Positions 11,373 through 19,667 of a stretch of DNA of 64,000 nt are shown here, piece after piece. Source of the stretch: Primulina eburnea (Eukaryota; Streptophyta; Magnoliopsida; Lamiales; Gesneriaceae); assembly GCF_022965805.1 (NCBI RefSeq), contig NC_133101.1:19811054-19875053 (forward strand). The letters run 5' to 3'. Within the stretch, counting starts at the first letter, position 1. Each line of letters begins with the position of its first letter. The translations under genes were made by a program, and so were the position numbers. The notes below the pieces were generated by a model. It saw nothing but the letters and a program-made list of their open reading frames with translations, did not search any database and was not told where the DNA came from.

Positions 11373-12011
11373 ATGGCTGGATCTTCTACACAAACATTGA
11401 AAAATATTTGTGTATTTTGTGGGTCGAGTCTTGGTAAAAATGAAGTGTTTGTAGAAGCAGCAAATAAACTTGGAAAGATATTGGCTGAGAGAAAAATTCA
11501 CTTGGTATATGGGGGAGGTAATATTGGGTTAATGGGATCTGTTTCAACATCTGCACATCTTGGAGGTAGTCAGGTTTTCGGTATTATTCCTATAGCTTTA
11601 GCTGAAGGAAATATTACTGGTGCTACGATTGGGGAGGAATTAAAAATTTCTTCTATGTATGAAAGAATCACTAAAGTGATTGAAAATTCGGATGCTTTTA
11701 TCGCACTACCAGGTGGTTTTGGTACATTAGAGGAAATTTTTCATATTGTTTCTTGGGCACAACTTAATATCCATAATAAACCTGTGGGATTGTTGAATAT
11801 CAATAATTATTATGACAGTTTGTTGACATTTCTTGATAAAGCTGTGGAACAGAATTTCATTTCAGAAAATTCACGACGGATGCTCATCACTGCTTCGACT
11901 GCCGACCAATTTATTGATGATTTGGAAGCTTTTGTTCATAAGCCTGATCCGATGATAGCAAAGATCAATTGGTCGCAATCAAGCAGTAAGAAAAGAAAGT
12001 TGGATCATTGA
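11373..12011 (+). CDS. LOG-like: LOG-family cytokinin riboside 5'-monophosphate phosphoribohydrolase (accessory ORF B)
   Basis: 212 codons, uninterrupted. LOG enzymes hydrolyse cytokinin riboside monophosphates to the active free base plus ribose 5-phosphate. Family signatures in order: CVFCGSS (13-19), LVYGGGNIGLMG (44-55), an Arg equivalent to the catalytic one at 98 (MYERITK), the hallmark PGGFGTLEE (113-121), SWAQLNIHNKPVGLLN (127-142), YYDSLL and FLDKAVEQNFIS. Length matches plant LOGs (about 200-230). The start has A at -3 and G at +4. Plant LOG genes have several introns; this copy has none, as expected for a cDNA-derived gene carried by a retroelement. The C-terminus adds KKRKLD, resembling a nuclear localisation signal. 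It occupies the env-position slot of Athila copy 1, between pol and the 3' polypurine tract. Some family positions differ (I instead of K after the catalytic Arg), so activity is not assured. Confidence 0.88.
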   Translation: MAGSSTQTLKNICVFCGSSLGKNEVFVEAANKLGKILAERKIHLVYGGGNIGLMGSVSTSAHLGGSQVFGIIPIALAEGNITGATIGEELKISSMYERITKVIENSDAFIALPGGFGTLEEIFHIVSWAQLNIHNKPVGLLNINNYYDSLLTFLDKAVEQNFISENSRRMLITASTADQFIDDLEAFVHKPDPMIAKINWSQSSSKKRKLDH

Positions 12012-12121
12012 TTGAAAAGTCGTGGATTGGTTTGCGTTTTTTCAGTTTGTTATCTTCAATAAAATTTCAGGTGATATCTCTTTCATTATGTACTCTTTAT
12101 TAATAGTTATTTTGACATTAG

Positions 12122-12155
12122 GGACAATGTCATATTCTGATTGGGGGGAGAAAAA
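12122..12155 (+). promoter_or_regulatory. Internal polypurine-like motif
   Basis: GGACAATG, then ATTC, then TTGGGGGGAGAAAAAA. The same ordered motif occurs in Athila copy 2 at 46577-46614. It may be a second plus-strand primer (a central polypurine tract analogue) or a cleavage/polyadenylation-related element. Function is inferred only from conservation between two otherwise divergent copies. Confidence 0.5.
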
Positions 12156-12168
12156 ATTAAAAAAAAAT

Positions 12169-12173
<5 letters not shown>

Positions 12174-12216
<43 letters not shown>
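12174..12216. repeat. (TA)n microsatellite
   Basis: About 21 uninterrupted TA dinucleotides in the 3' untranslated region of Athila copy 1. Confidence 0.95.
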
Positions 12217-12220
<4 letters not shown>

Positions 12221-13277
12221 ATAATAAAATCATGTTTATTGCTTGTATCTTTGTAATTTTTGCAAAAATATCATACATTACATATTTGAAAGATTTAAAT
12301 TAAAAAATTTATTAATCTATCTAAGGATGTTTAATTATTATTTGGAAAAAAAGTCAATTTTTATATTCTGATCACTATAAAAATATGAATTATGAAATCT
12401 TTTTGAGTGATTAACCATTGTGATAAGATCAGTTATTAAGGTATATTGCCCAAGATATACCTTATAAGAGTGCCTAAAATTTTAAACTCACACATATTTT
12501 GTGAGTGAGTGGAGAGGATTGAGAAAACAGCTTTCGAGCCTTTACTGATCATAAGAGAGGCTATCTATTGCTTAGATCTTGAGTTCTTATTTTTTTTTAA
12601 AAAAAAACAAAAAATTGATATTTATTGAAAAAAAGAGAAAAAAAGAAGATAAATGTTGACGATTTATGTAATTTCAAAGTTATATGCTACGACCCATTTA
12701 TCTCTCATAAAAAAAAGAGAAAGAAAGAAAAAAAATAGAAAGAGAGAAATATATTTTACAAATTAAATAAATATGTGGTCAATGAGCATAAACTTTGTCT
12801 TATTCTATGATGTTATGAAAGAAAAGAAAAAAAATCTCAAAAGAAGATCAGGAAAAAAATATATATATAATAAGAATAACTAGATTTTGAATCATTGGAT
12901 TTCTTATCTTTTGATTAATCTGGCTCGTTTGTCTGTCTGCATTCTGTAAACCATTTTCCTAAGCATTTATATGTATTCCAACTCCATGAGAGAAACTGTC
13001 CCTCTAAATTGAAACATTTATGAACCTGTGAGGATATGAAGTTAAGACTCTTACTAGGAATTTCTGAAGGCCATGTACATTTAACTACCTGAAAATAAGC
13101 TTTGAATTGATCAGATCATTTTTATTTCATAAATTATCATTATGATGATCTTGATATAACTTTGACATTTTTCAAATTTAATTTAAACACTTGGATAGTT
13201 CCGATTACATTTCCATTTAAATTAATCAATATGTTTTGTATTGCTATTAACGCTTAAATTGCTAGGGACTAGCAATA

Positions 13278-13292
13278 AGTTGGTTGGGGGTG
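13278..13292 (+). other. 3' polypurine tract of Athila 1
   Basis: AGTTGGTTGGGGGTG directly precedes the LTR start TGATAAAC. It is preceded by GGGACTAGCAA, which also precedes the tract of Athila copy 2 near 48170. Confidence 0.7.
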
Positions 13293-13851
13293 TGATAAAC
13301 ATAAAAATTGTACATTAATTAAATGTTTTATAATATAAATTTATATTTTTTGTTTTATTAAATGTTTAAATATTATATGTTTTATAATAAATTGTATAAA
13401 AAAATAAGTTGTTGTGTAATTATAAGTTTTTACTATTTTTACAGGTTAGATAAAACAAGAATAACCTTGCCGTTGCAAATGGTATTAAGATGATTTTTTG
13501 ACCTGTAGAAAGTTGATGATAATATCTACAATATTGGTGACAAACATGAGATAAAAATCTTCTCACATTTCGGATTAAATTAAGCAACAAATAAAGTTAT
13601 CGAAGGAATGACAGTTTTACCATGCTCTAGTATTTTGACCATATCTCTCAAATTACTAGGTCAAATGGGAAAAAAATACCACAATTCAGACAACTCAATT
13701 ATCCACATGTTTTATTTTATGTGAAGAAGCAAATTCGGAGAAGAAGATTTTCAAAAGTGATGTGCAATATAATATAATATCTTGGAACACCAATGAAGAC
13801 TTATGTGTAAAAAAATAATATTTTATTTGTGGTTGTCTCCCCAAATTTGGC

Positions 13852-13860
13852 TATAAATAG
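13852..13860 (+). promoter_or_regulatory. TATA box in Athila 1 LTR
   Basis: TATAAATAG, the only strong TATA element in this LTR. In the 5' LTR the same site would drive the genomic RNA. Confidence 0.55.
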
Positions 13861-14204
13861 GGGTGCATTGTATGTAATGTATTGAGATATCCCTCATTCT
13901 ATGAACAAACCTTTGAGTTCATAATATTTCTCTCTATATTTTTTCTTTATTTCTTCATTTAAATACAATTAGCATGTTAATTTCATATTAAAAGTTTTAC
14001 ACTTTGAATAATGAATAGCTAACTTCCTAAAGTTGAGATGATAAGGTGAAACTCTTGGCATGATAATAAGGTTATTAAAAGGTAAGAATCTATGTTTTAT
14101 ATTATTTAATCATTATTTATTGTTTATGTTATATTTATTTCTTTAAGCATTTTTATACCCTACTTATAAGTGGGAGTTTTGATTTATTTTTGCTATATGT
14201 TACA

Positions 14205-14480
14205 CTAAATTTTTGGAACCATTTAAATTTTAGTTTGGTATTACCATCCATTTAAAGTGGATGCCTTGATTTATTATATATAAATATATTATACTATTAA
14301 ATTATTGGAACCATTTAAATGTTTGTTTCGTTTTACCAACCATTTAAATTGGATTCCTTGATTTATTATATATGAATATATCATAATATTAATTTATTGG
14401 TACCATTTAAATGTTTGTTTGGTTTTACCAACCATTTAAAGTGGGAACCTTGATTTAGTATTTACAAATATATATAGCAC
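14205..14480. repeat. 92-bp tandem repeat, three copies
   Basis: Units begin near 14215, 14307 and 14399 with GGAACCATTTAAAT or GGTACCATTTAAAT and contain ACCAACCATTTAAA, CCTTGATTTATTATATAT and AT-rich spacer. A degenerate fourth start lies near 14578. Confidence 0.8.
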
Positions 14481-14845
14481 AATAAATACTTGACCACATT
14501 TATAAGTTTTGGTATATATTATATACTTATAAGATAATAATATATAACATAATATAAATATGATTATTTAATATATTGGAACCATTTATGTAAGTGGATT
14601 TCAATATTGTTCGTTAATGTTAACTTTATTAAAATACCAAGAGTGGATCCTTTAATCTCAACTACTTAAATTAAAATTTGAACAATTAAAAATTAAAAAT
14701 TAAAGATTCAAACAACTAAAAAAAAAGATATTGTAGTGGACTTGTTATTACCTTAGCTTCCTCGTAGATACGATATTCGGACTCATCGAATTATACTACT
14801 TGTGAACAACCTACTCTTGGGAGTGCAAAAATCAAAGTCGCAACA

Positions 14846-15370
14846 CCTATTACGTTGCTGACTCAGAAGAATGCTCCGTTTGTTTGGTCAGAGGAGTGTG
14901 AGTCCAGTTTCTTGGAATTGAAGAAGAGATTGACTAGTGCTCCAGTATTGACTATCCCGTCAGGTAATGGTGATTTTGTGGTTTATTGTGACGCTTCTCA
15001 CAGAGGATTGGGTTGTGTTTTGATGCAGCGAGTCCATGTCATTGCCTATGCTTCGAGACAGTTGAAACCACATGAGACTCGCTACCCAATTCATGTTCTT
15101 GAATTGGCGACCATTGTTTTTGCACTGAAAATATGGCAACATTACCTATACGGTGAGAAATTTGAGATTTATTCTGATCACAAGAGTCTGAAATATCTAT
15201 TTTCACAATCAGAACTGAATATGAGACAAAGAAGATGGATTGATTTATTGAAAGATTTTGATTGAAATCAAGTACTATCCTGGAAAATCAAATGCAGCAG
15301 CTGATGCACTAAGTCGAAAGGTATGTTCTTTCTCTTTATCGACGATTGGTGTTTCAAATTTGATAGAAGA
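14846..15370 (+). pseudogene. Tekay RT tail and RNase H (broken)
   Basis: [18 protein letters not shown], then the RNase H signature [29 protein letters not shown], and [22 protein letters not shown] small deletion at about 15262 shifts the frame before the tether region (YYPGKSNAAADALSRK in the next frame). In intact relatives the domain degrades the RNA strand of the RNA-DNA hybrid. Confidence 0.85.
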
Positions 15371-15377
15371 TTGATGT

Positions 15378-16694
15378 TTGTCTGGATTAGTATTTGAAAC
15401 AGATCATAGACAGTTGAGACTCTATGCTGTTCAAATTGAACTAGAGCTGATTTTGAGAATTAAAGCGGCTCAGAAAGTCAATCAGAATGTGCAGAACTCG
15501 ATATCGATGGTCAGAGCAGGACATCAGTCAGAATATCAGGTTCGTGATGATATTTTGTACTTGAATAATCAACTTGTTGTGCCAGATGTTTCAGATTTGA
15601 GACAGAAGATTTTGACAGAGGCACATTGTAGCTGATTCAGCATTCATCCTGGTGGTAGAAAGATGTACAATGATCTGAAGAAACAGTTTTGGTGGAAACA
15701 GATGAAATCAGATGTCACAGATTTTGTCTCGAAATGTCTGAATTGCCAACATGTGAAACCAGAAAGAAAGAAACCAGGAGGTCTGTTGCACAGCTTATCT
15801 ATTCCTAAATGGAAATGGGATCACATTTCTATGGATTTTTTGACGCTGCTACCACGTTCCTCCAGAGGTTGTAATGCGATTTGGGTTGTGATTGGAAGAT
15901 TTACCAAATCAGTGTGTTTTATTCCGTACAAGATGACTTACAGATATGACCAGATGACAGAGATTTATGTCAGAGAAGTGGTCAGATTGCACGGAGTGCC
16001 GAAGTCGATTGTATCCGACCGTGATCCTCGGTTTACTTCGCACTTTTGGCACAGTTTGCAGCAAGCTCTAGGTACGAAGTTACATCTTAGTACTGCATAT
16101 CATCCATAGACAGACAAACAGTCAGAGCGGACTATCCAGACATTGGAAGATATGCTGAGAGCTGTAGTGCTAGATTTTGGCACAAATTGGCAAGAATCTT
16201 TTCCTTTATGTGAATTCTCGTACAACAACAGCTTTCAGACGAGTATAGAGATGGCTCCATTTGAAGCCTTGTATGACAATAAGTGCAGATCCCCTCTTTA
16301 TTGGGACGCTATCTCTGAGGTACTTGAGTTTGGGCCTGATTCAATTCGAGATATGACAGAGAAAGTGAAGCTGATTCAGAAGAGAATGGAGACAGCTCAA
16401 GACAGACAGGCCAAATATGCCAATGTTCGTCTTCGACCGTTGGTATTTGAGACAGGAGACATAGTATTTTTGAAGATTTCTCCTTTCAGAGGCATTGTCA
16501 GATTTGGAAAACGAGAGAAGTTGTCTCCTCGTTACATTGGTCCTTATGAGATTCTGGATAAGATAGGTGATCGTGCCTACCGACTTGCACTTCCTTCTTC
16601 TCTATCTAGAATACATGATGTCTTTCATGTATTTATGCTGCGGAAGTATCTCCCTGATGATTCCCATATTATTCAACCAGATGAGGCAGAATAG
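15378..16694 (+). pseudogene. Tekay integrase (broken)
   Basis: The zinc-binding module (HPGGRKMYNDLKKQFWW, CLNCQHVK) lies near 15645-15760, the catalytic core from WKWDHISMDFL, the second Asp in IVSDRDPRF, and Glu in QSERTIQTLE. Stop codons interrupt it at 15633-15635 and 16107-16109, and near 16692 before the tail. Two long segments (15663-16109 and 16143-16694) remain open. Confidence 0.85.
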
Positions 16695-16871
16695 GATTAA
16701 AGTCTGAGTTATGTTGAGAAACCGATTCAGGTTCTTGATCGTAAAGAAAAACAGCTCAGAACGAAGACTATTCCACTTGTGAAGGTTCAATGGAATCGTC
16801 ATGGCACTGAAGAAACTACTTGGGAGACTGAATCAGATATGAGACAAAAGTTCCCAGAATTATTTAACTGA
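16695..16871 (+). pseudogene. Chromodomain-like integrase tail
   Basis: After the TAG the frame continues with QVLDRKEKQLRTKTIPLVK and VQWNRHGTEETTWETE, the chromodomain-like segment that ends Tekay integrases and guides insertion to heterochromatin. It ends at PELFN and a stop near 16871. Confidence 0.75.
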
Positions 16872-16948
16872 TGTGAGTCTTTTATTCAACTTCTGTTATG
16901 TCTGTTTATTTATATGATTTAATTGCATATGATTTGATTGCCTGAGAT

Positions 16949-16983
16949 TTCGAGGACGAAATCATGTCTTAGAGGGGGAGAAA
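16949..16983 (+). other. 3' polypurine tract of Tekay 1
   Basis: The GAGATTTCGAGGACGAAATC motif is followed by TAGAGGGGGAGAAA (16970-16983), which touches the LTR start. Confidence 0.8.
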
Positions 16984-18960
16984 TGTAATGCCTGAGATTT
17001 TATGTTGCGATAATCAGAAATTATTTGACTGATTAATTGATTTGATTATGAAAAGCCGAGCACCGAGAAAAAGAATGAAATGCATGTGATCTAAGTGTTG
17101 AGGGCAGTAGCTTCACGCACATGTGCGAGAAGAGGCGCACATATGCGGGAGAGGGCATGCGCAGAGGCAGAGGACCTCGCGCATATGCACGGAGACGAGG
17201 CGCGCATATGCGCGAGCAGGTGCACATGCGCAAAGATAGACGCGCACATGCGCGAGGTGACTAGTGGCCAAGGTGCGAGAACAGAGATTCTCGCGCATAT
17301 GCGCGGAATAGGGACGCGCATATGCGCGAGCTGTTGGGAAACTTAGAGCTGAGACCATTAGGTCTCGCGTATATGCGCCGGTGATGGTCGCGCATATGCG
17401 CGAGACTGCAGCTTGAAGAAATAGGCCACCTGTCTAGCCATGCATGGAATTATATTTAATCTTCACTTTCCTTCGGATGAGCAGCAAAAAAATCGAGAAG
17501 AATTCCAGGAAAAACCTCAAAGCTTCATTTTGGTTTTAATTGTGATTTTACAAGAACTGGTAATCCAAATTTGAATCCGAAAACAGTTCTGAGATCCTCT
17601 CGTCAAGAGCTACACAAGGACGTAAGTTTTCTTATGTTTTGTTATGATTTGAAAATATGATATTGAAGGGATCAGATATGATTGATATATGATGTTCTTG
17701 AGATACTAAACATTGTATAATCGAAACCAGATCAAATAATAGATACCGTATGCAATTGTTATGATTTTTCAGAATTGATATGATTGAGATTGTACAGATT
17801 TGAGATTATGATCTGTTATTGTTAAGATTATGAGTTGTATTGATATCGATTATGAGTTCTGGTATTATATCTGTGAGGTTGAGATTGACGGGGTTATCGA
17901 GATTGTTCTTTTATGCGATCGAAACATCAGTAGATTGATATTGATCAGACTGAGTATTGAATTAAGTGGAATGTTGATATTGTTCTTTTCGATATGTCAT
18001 TCCAGATTGTATTGACAGCTTTTAATTCAGAACTTACACTTCTTCAGACCGAGACTACAAAAAGAAAGTTATAAATCAATGTTGAACCGGGAAGAATGAC
18101 TCGAGTCAGACATGACCTGAGTTTTTCTAAACCACATACTTATTTGTTATTGTTTTCAGATAATTGAATTCATTGCATTTTTATGCTTGTTCTATTGATT
18201 TATAGAAAGAATGTATTAGATGATTGATTTTGAGACAGAGAGTCTTTGGCAGAGGTGCTAGGTCGTGACAGAGTTATTGACAGAGGTGCCAGGTCACTGG
18301 ACGTTTGGTTAATATCGATGTTTCTTAGAATGCATATCAGCTTCTATTGCAGATATTTGATATAGTGTACCAAAGTCTGGGATAAGAACGTACCACTATC
18401 TAGCTGAGGAGAGTAGATGAGTTGTTGCGTTCTTATTCAATCGGGATCCCTAGAGTAGGCCAGATTGAGTCGAGTCAAAGAATAAGAACAGAGTTTGACT
18501 TACAGAATTGTATCGATTATGTTTCATAGATTATGTTTCAGATTATGATACATGCTTTTAATAAATGTTTATCATTTTATACATTACATGTATACATTGT
18601 TTATACTGGGGATTATATTCTCACCGGAGTTATCCTGTTGTTGTCGTGTTTGTATGTGTGCATGGAAATAGGTGGGACATGATCAGGGTCGAGAAGAGGA
18701 TGAGAGATCGAGATAGAGTGGTGATCTCAGACTATGATGTAGCTTTGGTTCCAGCACTTGATGTATAGTTGTTGAACCTTAGTTTCTGATGAATGTACTT
18801 GGTATAAGACTTGTACCTTTACATTTGATGTTTATATAAGATGGATTATTATATGTTCCGCATTTAAGTATTAAAAAAAAAAAATTAGACTCAGTTTAAT
18901 TAATTGATCCATTTAATGCCAAAGATGATTAAGAAAATGATTAACATCCGGGTCCCCACA
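16984..18960 (+). mobile_element. 3' LTR of Tekay 1 (1977 bp)
   Basis: Bounded by TGTAATGCCTGAG and GGGTCCCCACA; both ends match the LTRs of Tekay copy 2 (34088-35949, 52866-54758). It contains a dense array of short CpG-rich palindromes (17100-17405) and no real ORF. The flank on the right begins GTGTA, the expected target duplication, with its partner outside the window. Confidence 0.85.
17100..17405. repeat. Array of GCGCATATGCGC palindromes
   Basis: At least six copies or near copies of the perfect 18-bp palindrome CTCGCGCATATGCGCGAG, irregularly spaced, plus decayed forms where CG has become CA or TG. It lies in U3, followed by an AT-rich TATA-like stretch near 17449. Matching arrays occur in both LTRs of Tekay copy 2. 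Open frames across it are artefacts of the repeat. Confidence 0.85.
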
Positions 18961-19667
18961 GTGTATGTATACGATGACATGAGATATGATGAGCTGAGGC
19001 CCGGGCTCAGTGGGCGAGTAATGTTGTCGCTGATGTCCCCGCCGTCGGGTACCACAGTTTTTATAAAGGGATCCATCGAATAGAGCTGATACGGAAGTCA
19101 CAACTAATGAACTGAATTCAATGAAAATAAAATGTTTAAGTTTATGATGACACGATGAGCTGTTTTGACACGTATATGATAATATGAGATGACATGGTTT
19201 GAGAAGACATGATTTTACACGGCTCGTTTATGTTCATGTTTTTAAGTTCATGAAAGATATGTTGAGTATGATATTTTTCACTACTGTGTGCCTGTATATG
19301 TACTTGTTATTCATGGTACATGTGTGCTGAGTCTTTAGACTTACTAGGCGTGTGTGATGCAGGTGAGCTTCATGTTGAGGAGACTGGAGGTGCCAAACTT
19401 TGAGTAGACAGACCTGGTGGGCGACACGACCCGAGGACCACATGTTTTCTGTATTATGATTTATGAAATTGAGAGGAGATTAATATTTTCTTACGATGAT
19501 GATTTTATGATTTTACACGTTTACGTTTACGTATGATTTTGGATTATGTGATTATTTTAAACTGCGCTATTTTGTTGGGCAAATAAATACAATCATTTTA
19601 AATATTATTCTGTAATTGCGAGCTTTAAAAAAAATTTTTTTGCATTTTAAAACGAGTAGACGTTACA
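18961..19667 (+). mobile_element. 3' end of LTR from gutted-element family
   Basis: Homologous in reverse orientation to the family at 2053-5167. Shared blocks include the GGGATCCATCGAATAG / ACCACAG / GTCCCCGCCGTC segment, GAGTCTTTAGACTTACTAGG, and the terminus GTAGACGTTACA. It is cut on its left by Tekay copy 1 and ends in the copia env-like ORF on its right. No coding potential. Confidence 0.7.

Larger units (their letters stand above)
12012..13277 (+). other. Athila 1 3' untranslated region
   Basis: About 1.27 kb of AT-rich non-coding sequence between the LOG-like stop and the 3' polypurine tract. It holds an internal polypurine-like motif (12122-12155), a TA microsatellite and several A-rich tracts. 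Athila copy 2 has the same layout with a 1.66 kb region. I see no gene in it. Confidence 0.7.
5168..14845 (+). mobile_element. Athila-type Ty3/gypsy element, copy 1 (5' end cut by insertion)
   Basis: Order on the plus strand is gag, protease, RT, RNase H, integrase, two accessory ORFs, an internal polypurine-like motif, the polypurine tract and the 3' LTR. The 5' LTR and primer site are not visible because the gutted element at 1-5167 interrupts the gag leader. The right junction is exact: the LTR ends CAACA at 14845 and the Tekay polyprotein resumes with CCTATTAC at 14846. Pol similarity to Athila copy 2 in this window is strong throughout. At least ten stops and frameshifts show that gag-pol is dead. 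Confidence 0.85.
13293..14845 (+). mobile_element. 3' LTR of Athila 1 (1553 bp)
   Basis: Starts TGATAAAC, as Athila copy 2 starts TGATAAGT, and ends GTCGCAACA. A TATA box (TATAAATAG, 13852-13860) lies 560 bp in, suiting a U3 promoter. The 3' half carries a 92-bp tandem repeat. The right edge is confirmed by resumption of Tekay RNase H coding sequence. The paired 5' LTR is outside the window, so age cannot be judged. Confidence 0.75.
14846..18960 (+). mobile_element. Tekay/Del chromovirus, copy 1 (3' part)
   Basis: Plus-strand Ty3/gypsy fragment: end of RT, RNase H, integrase, chromodomain-like tail, polypurine tract and 3' LTR. It was split by Athila copy 1 at a Pro-Ile codon pair between RT and RNase H; the front half lies left of the window. 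The minus-strand Tekay copy at 34088-54758 is a close homologue and verifies the boundaries. Confidence 0.85.

Noticed and set aside
11373..12011. LOG ORF as an ordinary host gene
   Set aside because: It has no introns, sits inside the element between pol and the polypurine tract, and no host promoter or flanking host sequence is visible.
12022..12303. 93-codon frame after LOG
   Set aside because: Runs through the TA microsatellite and the polypurine-like motif; low complexity.
17033..17358. Cysteine- and alanine-rich open frames over the palindrome array
   Set aside because: Open in several frames on both strands because of the repeat; no homology. The same holds for frames at 35525-35873 and 54285-54767.
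17100..17405. Palindrome array as a CRISPR
   Set aside because: Units are irregularly spaced, spacers are not uniform, and the context is a plant LTR.
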